This document shows, piece by piece, positions 27,864 to 37,502 of a stretch of 64,000 nt of DNA. The first letter of the stretch is position 1. The number at the start of each line of letters is the position of its first letter. A program made the translations under genes and the position numbers. Under the pieces are notes generated by a model. The model saw only the letters and a list, made by a program, of their open reading frames with translations. It did no database searches and was not told the origin of the DNA. Origin of the DNA: Phormidium ambiguum IAM M-71 (GTDB lineage Bacteria > Cyanobacteriota > Cyanobacteriia > Cyanobacteriales > Aerosakkonemataceae); assembly GCF_001904725.1 (NCBI RefSeq), contig NZ_MRCE01000010.1, forward strand, positions 1-64,000. The letters run 5' to 3'.

Positions 27864-29809
27864 GTATTTCCACTTCAGCTACTATTTTAATTGTTGACGA
27901 TACCCCAGCCAACTTAAATGTTTTGTTTGATTTCTTGAAAGACGCAGGGTTTAAAGTATTAGTGGCTCAAGGAGGAAAAAGCGCCATTCAAAAAGTAGAT
28001 TATGCTGCTCCTGACTTAATTTTACTAGATATTTTAATGCCAGATATTGATGGTTTTGCTACTTGTCAAGCCTTAAAAACTAACCCAACTACTAAAGATA
28101 TTCCGATTATTTTCATGAGTGCGCTTTCAGAAACAGTTGATAAAGTTAAAGGCTTACAATTAGGGGCAGTTGACTATATTACTAAACCTTTTCAACATGA
28201 AGAAGTCTTAGCCAGAATTCAATTACACCTTAATTTACGCAATCTAAATCGTCAAATTCAACAACAAAATATTGAGTTAGAGAAGCAAATTCAAGAACGC
28301 ATTCAAGTAGAAGCGGAACTACGGAAACAAGAAGCGAAACTACGTTTAATTACAGATTCTTTACCCGTACTTATTGCTTATATTGATTGTAATTATTACT
28401 ATCGATTTGTTAATCGTGGTTATGAAGAATGGTTCAACTTGCCTAAAGAAAAAATAGAAAATCGATCGATCCAAGAACTGCTCAGCAATACTAGGTATCA
28501 AGAGCTTATACCTAAGTTGAAACAAGCTTTTTCTGGTCAAGTAGTTAAATTTGAAAATAATCTGATTCGGGAAGGCAATTTGCACAATCTTGAAATTACT
28601 TATGTACCAGATAAAACTGGTGATGAAGTCATTGGAACTTATGTTTTAATTCAAGATGTAACTGAACGCAAACAGTTAGAAAGACAGCTTTTGCGATCGC
28701 AACGCATGGAAAGTTTAGGAACTTTAGCTAGTGGTATTGCTCATGATTTAAATAATGTACTGACTCCTATTCTCATTTCAGTACAATTATTAGCTATGAA
28801 ACACCAGGATAAACAAAGTCAACAGTGGTTAGAATTGTTAGAAAATAATACTAAAAGAGGAGCCGATCTAATTCGACAAGTTATGTTATTTGTTCGGGGA
28901 ATGGAGGGAAATCATACCTTAATTCAACCTGAATATTTACTTCGCCAAATCAAACAAATGTTAAAGGAAACGTTTCCTAAATCAATCACAATTTCTACAG
29001 AAATTAGTCCCGAATTATGGGCTGTTTCTGGTGATGAAACTCAACTACATCAGGTACTAGTTAATCTTTGCGTTAACGCTCGTGATGCCATGCCAAATGG
29101 AGGATTCCTAAAACTTTCAGTCCAAAATTTAGTTGTAGATGCTACTTATACTCAAACACATATTGATGCTAGAGTTGGATCTTATGTTTTACTGACAGTT
29201 TCTGATACAGGAATAGGAATTCCACCCGAAATTATCGATCGCATTTTTGAACCTTTCTTTACTACTAAAGAGTTTGGTCAAGGCACTGGCTTAGGTTTAT
29301 CTACTGCAATTGGAATTATTAAAAGTCACGGTGGCTTTATTACAGTTTCTAGTCTTCCTCATCAAGGAACAACATTTAAAGTATTTTTGCCTGCATTTAT
29401 CTCTTCAGTCACAAAAACTCAAAAAGAGCTAGACCTTCCGATGGGAAATGGGGAAACAATTTTAATTGTCGATGATGAAGTAGCAATCCGGGAAATCACC
29501 CAAAAATCATTAGAAGCTTATGGTTATCAAAGTTTAACTGCAACTAATGGAATGGAAGCTGTTTCTATTTATTTGCAGTATTCTGAAGAGATTGATTTAG
29601 TAATAATAGATATGATGATGCCAACAATGGATGGTTCAATGGCTATTCGTACCCTTAAAGCAATAAATCCTCATTTAAAAATTGTTGCAGTTAGTGGATT
29701 AATTAGTGGTGATAAATTGACAGAATTAACCGGAGTAGATGTTCAGGCTTTTTTGACAAAACCTTTTACAGCTAAAGAATTATTAGTTACTATAAATCAG
29801 GTGATTTAA
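27860..29809 (+). CDS. Hybrid kinase: REC-PAS-HisKA-HATPase-REC
   Basis: A 649-residue soluble protein starting at an ATGA overlap with the preceding kinase. It has an N-terminal receiver ([10 protein letters not shown], Asp57 in [11 protein letters not shown], Lys in ITKPFQHEE), a coiled coil, one PAS domain (about residues 160-275), and a HisKA of the GIAHDLNN type (His295) found in kinases of the NtrB/HWE-like group. A HATPase domain ([33 protein letters not shown]) and a second receiver ([11 protein letters not shown], Asp584 in [11 protein letters not shown]) follow. The first receiver probably takes phosphate from the upstream membrane kinase, making a phosphorelay. No DNA-binding output is encoded in the operon. 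Confidence 0.88.
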   Translation: MSISTSATILIVDDTPANLNVLFDFLKDAGFKVLVAQGGKSAIQKVDYAAPDLILLDILMPDIDGFATCQALKTNPTTKDIPIIFMSALSETVDKVKGLQLGAVDYITKPFQHEEVLARIQLHLNLRNLNRQIQQQNIELEKQIQERIQVEAELRKQEAKLRLITDSLPVLIAYIDCNYYYRFVNRGYEEWFNLPKEKIENRSIQELLSNTRYQELIPKLKQAFSGQVVKFENNLIREGNLHNLEITYVPDKTGDEVIGTYVLIQDVTERKQLERQLLRSQRMESLGTLASGIAHDLNNVLTPILISVQLLAMKHQDKQSQQWLELLENNTKRGADLIRQVMLFVRGMEGNHTLIQPEYLLRQIKQMLKETFPKSITISTEISPELWAVSGDETQLHQVLVNLCVNARDAMPNGGFLKLSVQNLVVDATYTQTHIDARVGSYVLLTVSDTGIGIPPEIIDRIFEPFFTTKEFGQGTGLGLSTAIGIIKSHGGFITVSSLPHQGTTFKVFLPAFISSVTKTQKELDLPMGNGETILIVDDEVAIREITQKSLEAYGYQSLTATNGMEAVSIYLQYSEEIDLVIIDMMMPTMDGSMAIRTLKAINPHLKIVAVSGLISGDKLTELTGVDVQAFLTKPFTAKELLVTINQVI

Positions 29810-29926
29810 TGCCAAAATAAGATAAAAACCCAATTTTACCTTTATTTATGCACGCGCTCTCTTCTCTGAGTGTTAAAGTATAATTAGTAATTCAATTATT
29901 ATGTATTTAGATTAGTGGGAATAAAT

Positions 29927-30811
29927 ATGAATTTAAAAACAAAAGGGATACTGGCTTATTTGGCGATCGCATTTATCCCCGCTTGGCTATACTGGACTAT
30001 GGTTTGGTTAACCGGAATTTCTGGTACTGACCCAATTTTTCAAGCAGCAGTTTTACCGGGCGCATTCGCCCCAGCATTAGCTTGTTATATAGTTCGTAAA
30101 TGGGTGACTAAAGAAGGCTTTGCCGATGCCGGGTTACAACTCAAATTAAAAAAGAATTGGAGTTATTATTTATTTGCTTGGTTATTACCATTAGCAGTAA
30201 CCGCAATAATTATCATTTTAGCCAGTGTGTTCAACTTAGGTCAACCAGATTTTACATTACAAAACTTTTTTAGCAGTCTAAATTTAACAGATGGCAAACC
30301 AGAAACTTCTGAGAATATCCTCTTTTTTCTGTTACCTACTCTCTTGATTCAAGCAATTGTACTTGCTACACCCATTGTTTGGGGAGAAGAATTTGGCTGG
30401 CGTAGCTATTTACAAATTCGCTTACTAGCAGACCGTCCATTATTAGCAGCAATTGCTACAGGCATAATTTGGGGAATATGGCATTACCCATTAATTTTTA
30501 TGGGCTACGAACGATATGATAATCAAATTTTGGGACTACTAATTTTTACAATTTTCACAATTTTATTATCGATTATTTTCGGTTGGTTAAGGTTAAAAAC
30601 CGGAAGTGTTTGGGCTGCTAGTGTGGGGCATGGAGCCACAAATGCGATCGGTGGTTCATTAACTTTAATGCTATTTTCCGGGAGTAAGAATTGGATGTGG
30701 GTTGGTTATAATGGTATCCTGGCTTGGATTCCTTTGGGAATAGTTTGTGCGTGGCTTATTTTCACAGGAAAACTGCAAAAAAATCAGTCTAATCAACTAT
30801 CATCAAATTAA
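29927..30811 (+). CDS. CPBP-family intramembrane metalloprotease
   Basis: A 294-residue polytopic membrane protein of the CPBP/Abi (CAAX-protease-like) family with about eight helices. The zinc motifs are visible as EEFGWRSYL (EExxxR), IWGIWHYPL and VGHGATNA. Bacterial members act in bacteriocin self-immunity or in cleavage of membrane proteins, but most are uncharacterised. I chose ATG at 29927 over the GTG at 29915 because a GGGA element is spaced suitably before it. It follows the kinase operon by about 115 bp and precedes the interrupted acetyltransferase. Nothing links it clearly to either. Confidence 0.82.
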   Translation: MNLKTKGILAYLAIAFIPAWLYWTMVWLTGISGTDPIFQAAVLPGAFAPALACYIVRKWVTKEGFADAGLQLKLKKNWSYYLFAWLLPLAVTAIIIILASVFNLGQPDFTLQNFFSSLNLTDGKPETSENILFFLLPTLLIQAIVLATPIVWGEEFGWRSYLQIRLLADRPLLAAIATGIIWGIWHYPLIFMGYERYDNQILGLLIFTIFTILLSIIFGWLRLKTGSVWAASVGHGATNAIGGSLTLMLFSGSKNWMWVGYNGILAWIPLGIVCAWLIFTGKLQKNQSNQLSSN

Positions 30812-30894
30812 ATTCTTCTTGTTAAGAATAGTATTTCACCTTACTCTCGGTTCGGCTTCCCGTTGCAAACAAAACACTTGAAAGGTTTTTCATC

Positions 30895-31404
30895 ATGAAC
30901 AAAGCATTGGAAAAAATATCTTCGGTGACACTGCGTGCGGGAAAATCAGAAGATGCGCTTCCCTGTGGCACTATTTTGTATGAAGGATTTCGTGCCATTA
31001 CGGAAAAGCACGGCTTTGGACTCGACTTTCCTTCTGCGGAGTTTGCAGCAGAGATGTTGGCCGAAATTTTAGCAAATCCAGAGGTTTATTCAGTGATAGC
31101 TGAGGCTGAGGATGGGCGCATCATCGGGAGCAACTTTTTATGGGAAGGCGACACTATTGCTGGGATCGGTCCCACTACAGTAGATCCAGCCGCGCAAAAT
31201 CGATCGGTTGGTCGCCGCCTGATGGAAAATGTTTTACAACGGGCACAAGAGAAAAAGTACATCGGTGTGCGACTAGTTCAAGCCACATATAACAATTGCT
31301 CGCTTTCTCTGTATACAAAACTCGGCTTTGATGTGCGCGAACTACTAGCGAACCTACAAGGAAAACCACTTAGTTTGAAGATACCCGATCGCACCGTTCG
31401 TCCT
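30895..31404 (+). pseudogene. GNAT acetyltransferase, 5' part (disrupted by IS605)
   Basis: Encodes about 170 residues of a tandem-domain GNAT N-acetyltransferase before the insertion. The acetyl-CoA-binding segment AQNRSVGRRLMENVLQRAQ and the C-terminal strand region SLSLYTKLGFDVRE are intact, so this first GNAT domain could fold by itself. After codon CCT at 31402-31404 (…RTVRP) the reading frame continues seven residues into the insertion element and stops at 31425. The rest of the gene resumes at about 33515. The codon use and HIP1 content match the surroundings, so this is a resident gene recently broken. Confidence 0.85.
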
Positions 31405-31421
31405 CTGAAGCCACCCCAGGT

Positions 31422-32981
31422 CTAAAGACACGGGGGTTCAAAATGCGATGATGCCTCTACTTGGCTCTCCCAATTTGGTACAACATCCAAGTCCTTAGCA
31501 TCGACATTCTGAACTTTTGCTGCGACTGGCTCTGACTCTGGAAATTTCCCAAAGGAAGAAGGAACTCGTCCTTCTAATCGCAAGTTAGTTTGGGTCGCCT
31601 GTCTCCAAGCCGCATACAGGATCGGTTCCGAACCTAACCAAGCATCTCGCGCTTGATTCGCTTGAAGCAGTTCATTCTCATCAACAAATTTGGCAAGAAA
31701 CGCTGAATACAAATCTCTTTGACAGTAGATTCCACAATCACATTGATGGATTCTGTCAGAGAGATTTTTCTTTTTCGCGATTCCACATTGATGACAAGTT
31801 TGCGACAGTTTAGTTGTCTGTGTCGAGAACTCAATCACAGTAGCGCCAGCACTTTCAGCCTTGCGCTTTAGATGCGATACAAATTCCCCTGGTGCGCGTT
31901 TACCTACAGACTTCCCAAATAGTTTTTGAAATGATTTGTAGGAAAGCTTTTCTAATTTAACGGTATCACCCAGACTGAGAATTTCATTAACTAATTTGCC
32001 ATGCAGCGACTTTCTATGAGCCGCTAATTCTCGCTCTAAATTAGCCTTGGATGTTCTGGTTTGAAGATAAGTTTTAGAATTATTCCATTGCTTACATCCC
32101 TTTTTGACAGTTCCTTTTTTCTTTTTTCCCTTTTTGTTAACAAAATCTGGATTATAGTTGTTTGGGTTGTTAGCCCTTCTAGCACGTTCCATCTTCCTTT
32201 GTAGTTGGCGAATCTTCTTTTCTACAAACTTCAATTCTGAGGCAAATAATGTTAGCCTTGCTGAGTCATCACCAACAATAGCAATAGTAGATGGCCCAAT
32301 ATCCAACCCAACAATTCCCTGACCAATTTGGTTTTTGGGTTTTTGAAAAGGCTTACCTTCGCAAATCAATTGAGCATAATAAAGGGTTTTACTGTTAATC
32401 CGACGACGCACCAATCTTACATATTTAACTCTACTCTTTAACCCATGAGTTATCACTGGGTCGTAGGTTGTTAGATATGGCTTTAGCTGAAGATTACCCC
32501 AAACTAAAGTCTCGTTAACCCATCTAATACCAGTTTTATTTGTCTTACCTTCCAATGAATCAAGCTGGTTTTTACCCTTGAATCTAACTTTCTTAGCTTG
32601 ACCAAAAGCCACCTTAGCGGAAGTATTGAAAGCACGAGTCGCTAATTTTTGAGCAGTGTTCGAGTCAATATGTTCTCCAATCCAAGAATTACGAATAGTT
32701 GTGCAATAAGAGTGTAAATCGTACTCGCTGTAACCGTAAGCAAGATTGGCTTCTCTAAAAGCTGCTGTTCTTGCCTTACCCTTTTTGAGCGATCTTGCTT
32801 CTTGACATTTCTTGGATTGCTTAACTAGTTTTTGTCGGCGCATTGCCTCACCTAAGCAGGCATTATAAACTTGCCTACTCGCTTCAAATCTAGAAGACAA
32901 AACCCCAGCATCTTTGTCAGATACCGTTAGGGGTATCTCAAGAATAAATGATGGGGTTTTAGTTCGATTTTGGCGAGGCAT
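31422..32981 (-). CDS. tnpB: TnpB, RNA-guided endonuclease of IS605
   Basis: A 519-residue TnpB, ancestor-type of Cas12. All RuvC residues are present: Asp227 in GLDIGPST, Glu344 in KLEKLSY and Asp423 in QRDLYSAF. The zinc finger is CHQCG…CDCG (Cys396, 399, 414, 416). The N-terminal 200 residues form the helix-turn-helix/wedge region. It is longer than the usual 380-420 residues because of a basic insertion at about 268-305 and an extra C-terminal tail of about 75 residues after RuvC III, also known in other cyanobacterial TnpBs. Its 3' end overlaps the element end, where the omega-RNA scaffold would be made. The stop codon lies within the terminal hairpin region. Confidence 0.92.
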   Translation of the reverse strand: MPRQNRTKTPSFILEIPLTVSDKDAGVLSSRFEASRQVYNACLGEAMRRQKLVKQSKKCQEARSLKKGKARTAAFREANLAYGYSEYDLHSYCTTIRNSWIGEHIDSNTAQKLATRAFNTSAKVAFGQAKKVRFKGKNQLDSLEGKTNKTGIRWVNETLVWGNLQLKPYLTTYDPVITHGLKSRVKYVRLVRRRINSKTLYYAQLICEGKPFQKPKNQIGQGIVGLDIGPSTIAIVGDDSARLTLFASELKFVEKKIRQLQRKMERARRANNPNNYNPDFVNKKGKKKKGTVKKGCKQWNNSKTYLQTRTSKANLERELAAHRKSLHGKLVNEILSLGDTVKLEKLSYKSFQKLFGKSVGKRAPGEFVSHLKRKAESAGATVIEFSTQTTKLSQTCHQCGIAKKKNLSDRIHQCDCGIYCQRDLYSAFLAKFVDENELLQANQARDAWLGSEPILYAAWRQATQTNLRLEGRVPSSFGKFPESEPVAAKVQNVDAKDLDVVPNWESQVEASSHFEPPCL

Positions 32982-33036
32982 TGACTTACTAATTAACTGA
33001 TGACACTATTATATAGAAAGCAATTGTATACTAGCA

Positions 33037-33444
33037 ATGCCAAACCAGTTTAAATCAAATAACAATATTTTATATGCTTGTCAATATCACATTGTTTGGT
33101 GTCCCAAGTATCGGCGCAAAGTACTAGTCAATGGTGTTGATACTAGACTTAAAGAAATCATTCAACAAGTAGCTCAAGAGAAGAAATGCGAAATCATTGA
33201 ACTTGAGATTATGCCAGATCATGTTCATTTATTGATTAGTATTGACCCGCAATTTGGTGTTCAACAAGTTATTAAAATCATGAAAGGTAGGTCATCTCGC
33301 TATTTGAGACAAGAGTTTCCCTGGCTCAAAAGTAGATTACCTACCTTGTGGACTAATTCTTATTTTGTGGCTACCGTTGGCGGTGCGCCATTGGATGTGG
33401 TCAAGAAATACATTGAGAATCAAAAATGGAAGCCAGGGACTTGA
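33037..33444 (+). CDS. tnpA: TnpA, IS200/IS605 Y1 transposase
   Basis: A 135-residue HUH transposase. The metal-binding motif is DHVHLLISI (His62 and His64), and the catalytic tyrosine is Tyr125 in KKYIENQK. The early segment YHIVWCPKYRRKVL is the family signature. All parts needed for single-strand excision and insertion are visible, and the length is normal. It is divergent from tnpB, and the two starts are 55 bp apart, so they probably share a bidirectional control region. Confidence 0.93.
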   Translation: MPNQFKSNNNILYACQYHIVWCPKYRRKVLVNGVDTRLKEIIQQVAQEKKCEIIELEIMPDHVHLLISIDPQFGVQQVIKIMKGRSSRYLRQEFPWLKSRLPTLWTNSYFVATVGGAPLDVVKKYIENQKWKPGT

Positions 33445-33514
33445 CTGCGATTAAAATCGCCAGCTGCGCTTCCTCCCCATGTCTAAAGCCAGGGGCTTCC
33501 GCGCACGTTTTTCG

Positions 33515-33889
33515 GTGACTGAAACTGACATTGCTACTTGTAATCAATTGTGCGATCGCATTCATGGTCACGATCGAGCAAAGGAACTAAAAGCAGCTGT
33601 CGATCGGGGTACAGCAACACTTGTTGAGTATAATGGCCGCATATCGGGCTACGCCACTGAAATCGGCTTCTTCGGTCACGCAGTTGGCGAGGACAATGAG
33701 GACTTAAAAGCCCTCATTGGGTCAGCCTCAGCTTTCGGCGGGTCGGGCTTCTATGTTCCAATGCGTAATGCCGATCTGTTCCGTTGGTGCTTGAATCATG
33801 GGCTGCGTCTCATTCAGCCCGAAACATTGATGAGTCTTGGTTTTTATCACGAACCAAAAGGAGCTTTTCTACCATCTGTCCTGTATTAA
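33515..33889 (+). pseudogene. GNAT acetyltransferase, 3' part (disrupted by IS605)
   Basis: The second half of the interrupted acetyltransferase. It resumes with VTETDIATCNQLCDRIHGHD and ends with the family-like tail LMSLGFYHEPKGAFLPSVLY. An ATG inside the element (33479) gives a fused open frame of 136 residues, but its first dozen residues are element sequence. Joining codon 31402-31404 to 33515 rebuilds one gene of about 295 codons. Residues such as GFFGHAVGE and NADLFRWCLNHGL belong to the second GNAT-like domain. There is no clear ribosome-binding site for expression on its own. Confidence 0.8.
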
Positions 33890-34196
33890 TAAACTTGTGG
33901 TGCGGAATTTTATTTAGTAGGAAACATAACTAATTAACTGGAATTAGTAACTTAATCATTAATAGACCTCGCTTAAAAAATTAGAGACGTTGTATAAAAC
34001 GTCTCTACAAAAGTTTCAAATAATACAACTTTAATTTCTAGAAATGTATATTAAAAACATTTATTGCTGATTTTGCTTTTCCTTCCTTCACCTAAATGTT
34101 TTGCCCCAGACTGATAGCTAAAATCTATCTTAAAGTATAACGCTTGGACTACTTTCCATCTTATAAAAGAGAGGGAGTAAAAGGATGTAAAGGTGA
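33890..34196. other. Spacer before the NRPS genes
   Basis: A 307-bp gap with no gene. It holds a GTAGAGACG-family hairpin (AGAGACGTTGTATAAAACGT and on, 33983-34010) and AT-rich sequence. No distinct promoter consensus can be defended. The NRPS ATG at 34197 has an AGG just upstream. Confidence 0.5.
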
Positions 34197-37100
34197 ATGG
34201 TTTTCAACAAAGTAGGTCGGGGTGAAGTTGAAGAAGATGTTTTTATTTTTCCCGCATCTTTTGCTCAACAACGTTTGTGGTTTATTGAACAATTGCTACC
34301 AGGGAATTCTGTATACATTATTCCCTTTGTATTTCGGCTCACAGGTTTGTTAGAAAGAACCCAACTTCATCGAAGTATAGAGGCGATCGTTCAACGCCAC
34401 GAAATCCTCCGCACTACTTTTGATGTTATAGATGGGCAATTAGTTCAAGCGATCGCACCTCAGTTATCAATCCCATTCAAGTTTACTGATTTACGAATCC
34501 TCCCATCCACGATCCGCGAAGAAACTGCACTCGCGCAAATTTGGCAAGAAATTGAACAACCTTTTGATTTAAACAAAGGATCGCTATTTCGCGTCCAACT
34601 TTGGCAATTAGAAGAGACAGAGCATTTGTTATTAATCGCACTACATCACATTATTTTTGATGAGTGGTCAAGTGGTGTTTTAATTCGAGAATTAGGTGAA
34701 TTTTATCGATCGTTTGTGGAAAACAAATCGCCTAATTTACCAGAATTACCAATTCAATATGCAGACTTCGCCCACTGGCAGCGGGAATGGTTGCAGGGAG
34801 AAGTTTTGAATGCTCAATTACGCTATTGGAAACAGCAATTAAAAGATGTTCCTGTGCTTGATTTACCTGGCGCAGCTTCTTGTTCTTTGATGCCAAGTCA
34901 TCGCGGCGCAAGTCAATTATTAGAATTACCGCAGCATTTGTTAGATAGTTTGGAAGAATTAAGCCAAAAAGCGGGTGCAACGCTATTCATGACCATGCTA
35001 GCGGCATTTCAGACCTTGTTGCATCGCTACACGGGACAAACGGATATTGCGATCGGTTCTCCTATTGCTAATCGTCATCGTAGCGAATTAGAAGGATTAA
35101 TCGGGTTTTTAGTTAATAGTTTAGTGTTACGAACTAATCTAGCAGGCGATCCAACTTTTTACGAATTATTAGAACGAGTACGGGATGTCACCTTAGCAGC
35201 ATACACTCATCAAGATTTACCTTTTGAAAAACTAGTAGAAGAACTGCAACCTGTTCGTAGTCTTGGTCAAAATCCTCTATTTCAAGTTGTTTTTGCGTTG
35301 CAAAATACGCCGATGGAACAACTTGTGTTACCGGGATTAGTTCTCAGTCCAGTAGATTTAGAAACCAAAAATTCTCGTTTTGATTTAGAGTTGTATGTGT
35401 GGAAATGTACAGATAATTTCCGAAATCTCTGGGGTAAGGATTGGCAGAATACAGATGGTTTGCGTGGGGTAATAATTTATAATACTGATTTATTTGATTC
35501 ATCGACAATTACATCGTTAAGACATCATTTCCAAACATTGTTAGAAAGCATTGTTGCCAATCCCGATCGTCATCTTTCTGAACTAGCGTTATTAACTAAA
35601 GAAGAAAAAGAAAAATTATTACAATATTGGCAACAAAATCAATCCAATTATCCAGAAAATTCATGCGTTCATCAATTATTTGAGGCGCAAGTTAGGGAAA
35701 GGCCAACAGCGATCGCACTTAAATTTGGGACACAACAATTTACCTATCAAGAATTAAATCAAGGCAGTAATCAACTAGCGAGATATTTGCAAAAGTTAGG
35801 CATAAATTCAGAAATGCCTGTAGGAATTTGTTTGGGACGAAGTACAGAAGCGATCGCCGCAATTTTAGCAATATTAAAAGCTGGTGGTGCTTACGTACCT
35901 CTCGATCCTAATTACCCTAAAGAACGATTACATTTCATGATTGAAGATGCTGGAATTACTTTAATATTAACTCATGAAGAGTGGGCGGATTCACTGCAAA
36001 CTGATAGAAATCAAGTTATTTGTTTGGAAAAAGAATGGGATGCGATCGCTCAAGAGTCAGATGATAACTTGTTTATTTCTGGTACAGCAGATCGACTTGC
36101 CTACATAATTTATACTTCTGGATCGACTGGAACTCCTAAAGGTGTAATGGTTCCACACAAAGCAATAAATCGGCTAGTATGTGAAACAAACTATATTCAA
36201 ATCGAATTTAGCGATCGCATCGCTCAAGTAGCTAACCTCGCTTTTGATGCGGCAACCTTTGAAATTTGGGGCGCTTTATTAAATGGCGCTCAATTAATTG
36301 GTATCGATCGGGAAACGACGCTTTCACCAATTGATTTTGTTAGTGAATTGCAGCAAGAAGAAATTAGCATTTTGTTTTTAACAACAGCATTATTCAATCA
36401 AACAGTTAGTCAAATTCCTCATGCTTTTAATTCACTCAAATACTTGTTATTTGGCGGTGAAATGGCGAATGTCGATCGCGTGCGTTCTGTCATCCAAAAT
36501 GGCAAACCTCAACATCTAATTCATGTTTATGGGCCAACGGAAAACACCACATTTTCTACTTGGTATGAAATCCAAGAAGTTCCAGAAAACGCTATTACAA
36601 TTCCAATCGGACAAGCAATTGCTAATACACAAGTTTATTTATTATATGCTAATCTAAATCCAGTTCCGGCAGGTGTCATCGGTGAAATTTATTTAGGTGG
36701 AGATGGGTTGGCAAAAGGTTATTTAAATCGCCACGAATTGACAAATGAGAGATTTATTGATTCTAATTTATTGGGCAATTCAAAATTATATAAAACTGGC
36801 GATCGCGCTCTTTATCGTTACGACGGAAATCTTGAGTTTTTAGGACGAACAGATCGACAAATTAAGATTAGAGGTTTTCGAGTAGAGTTAGATGAAATTG
36901 AAACCATTATCGCTCAACATCCAACAGTAGAAACCGCAGTAATAGTTTTACATGAAATAGATAGTAATTCCGATAATCATCAATTAATTGCCTATCTTAT
37001 CTCCAAAAAATCGATGATGCCTAATGAGCGGGATTTGCGATCGTTTCTCAAAAGCAAATTACCTGCTTATATGATTCCGGCGGCATTTGTTCTATTAGAA

Positions 37101-37502
37101 AAGTTTCCCCTCACAGCTAATGGCAAAGTAGATCAAAAAGCACTACCACCGCCTAATTTAACTGTTAGCAAAGAAATCATTCCCTCTATTGCGCCGACAA
37201 CTTCTATCGAAGCAACCTTAGTAGAAATTTGGACTCAAATTTTAGGAAGAAAACAAGTAAGTATTCACGACAATTTCTTTGAATTGGGAGGGCATTCTTT
37301 GTTGGCAACTCAGCTTATTTCGCGGATTCGAGATCGCTTTCAAGTAGAGTTGCCTTTACGCAGTATCTTTGAAACTCCCACGATCGCAGAATTAGCCAAA
37401 AATATTGAAGCTTTGAGATGGGAAATACAGGGAGATTCTCACAGTTTAATTAATAGTTCAACAGAATTGAGTTCGCAACGACGTGAGGAGTTAGAAATAT
37501 AA
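34197..37502 (+). CDS. Non-ribosomal peptide synthetase, module C-A-PCP
   Basis: A 1101-residue one-module NRPS. The condensation domain (about residues 15-450) has the active site HHIIFDEW (His150-His151, Asp155). The adenylation domain (about 480-1000) has A3 IIYTSGSTGTPKG, A5 VYGPTEN and A10 LTANGKVDQKAL. The carrier domain has its phosphopantetheine Ser1034 in LGGHSLLATQ. By hand alignment to GrsA the specificity pocket reads D-A-F-F-L-G-V-T-F-(K), which resembles codes for branched aliphatic residues (Ile/Val) in cyanobacterial synthetases. A condensation domain at the very start suggests acceptance of an acyl chain or another upstream unit. The last codon touches the next gene (the stop ends at 37502, where that ATG begins). 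Confidence 0.92.
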   Translation: MVFNKVGRGEVEEDVFIFPASFAQQRLWFIEQLLPGNSVYIIPFVFRLTGLLERTQLHRSIEAIVQRHEILRTTFDVIDGQLVQAIAPQLSIPFKFTDLRILPSTIREETALAQIWQEIEQPFDLNKGSLFRVQLWQLEETEHLLLIALHHIIFDEWSSGVLIRELGEFYRSFVENKSPNLPELPIQYADFAHWQREWLQGEVLNAQLRYWKQQLKDVPVLDLPGAASCSLMPSHRGASQLLELPQHLLDSLEELSQKAGATLFMTMLAAFQTLLHRYTGQTDIAIGSPIANRHRSELEGLIGFLVNSLVLRTNLAGDPTFYELLERVRDVTLAAYTHQDLPFEKLVEELQPVRSLGQNPLFQVVFALQNTPMEQLVLPGLVLSPVDLETKNSRFDLELYVWKCTDNFRNLWGKDWQNTDGLRGVIIYNTDLFDSSTITSLRHHFQTLLESIVANPDRHLSELALLTKEEKEKLLQYWQQNQSNYPENSCVHQLFEAQVRERPTAIALKFGTQQFTYQELNQGSNQLARYLQKLGINSEMPVGICLGRSTEAIAAILAILKAGGAYVPLDPNYPKERLHFMIEDAGITLILTHEEWADSLQTDRNQVICLEKEWDAIAQESDDNLFISGTADRLAYIIYTSGSTGTPKGVMVPHKAINRLVCETNYIQIEFSDRIAQVANLAFDAATFEIWGALLNGAQLIGIDRETTLSPIDFVSELQQEEISILFLTTALFNQTVSQIPHAFNSLKYLLFGGEMANVDRVRSVIQNGKPQHLIHVYGPTENTTFSTWYEIQEVPENAITIPIGQAIANTQVYLLYANLNPVPAGVIGEIYLGGDGLAKGYLNRHELTNERFIDSNLLGNSKLYKTGDRALYRYDGNLEFLGRTDRQIKIRGFRVELDEIETIIAQHPTVETAVIVLHEIDSNSDNHQLIAYLISKKSMMPNERDLRSFLKSKLPAYMIPAAFVLLEKFPLTANGKVDQKALPPPNLTVSKEIIPSIAPTTSIEATLVEIWTQILGRKQVSIHDNFFELGGHSLLATQLISRIRDRFQVELPLRSIFETPTIAELAKNIEALRWEIQGDSHSLINSSTELSSQRREELEI

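Larger units (their letters stand above)
31405..33514. mobile_element. IS200/IS605-family element, about 2.1 kb
   Basis: The element carries divergent tnpB (minus) and tnpA (plus) with 55 bp between them, the classical IS605 layout. Ends were placed by joining the two acetyltransferase halves in frame (…RP with VTETDI…), so they may be off by a few bases. Near each end is an imperfect hairpin with a shared loop: CCCC-AGGTCTAAAGACAC-GGGG (31414-31435) and CCCC-ATGTCTAAAGCCA-GGGG (33475-33495). There is no target duplication, as expected for this single-strand mechanism. The tnpB end (RE) faces left and the tnpA end (LE) faces right. Both genes look intact. Confidence 0.88.

Noticed and set aside
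31422-32981. RuvC-type nuclease considered as a Cas12 effector
   Set aside because: It is adjacent to a Y1 transposase within element ends, and there are no CRISPR repeats or cas genes. It is a transposon TnpB.
33479-33514. An ATG at 33479 that makes an independent 136-residue gene
   Set aside because: Its first codons are the end of the insertion element. Downstream residues continue the GNAT family segment, so it is the 3' part of a broken gene.
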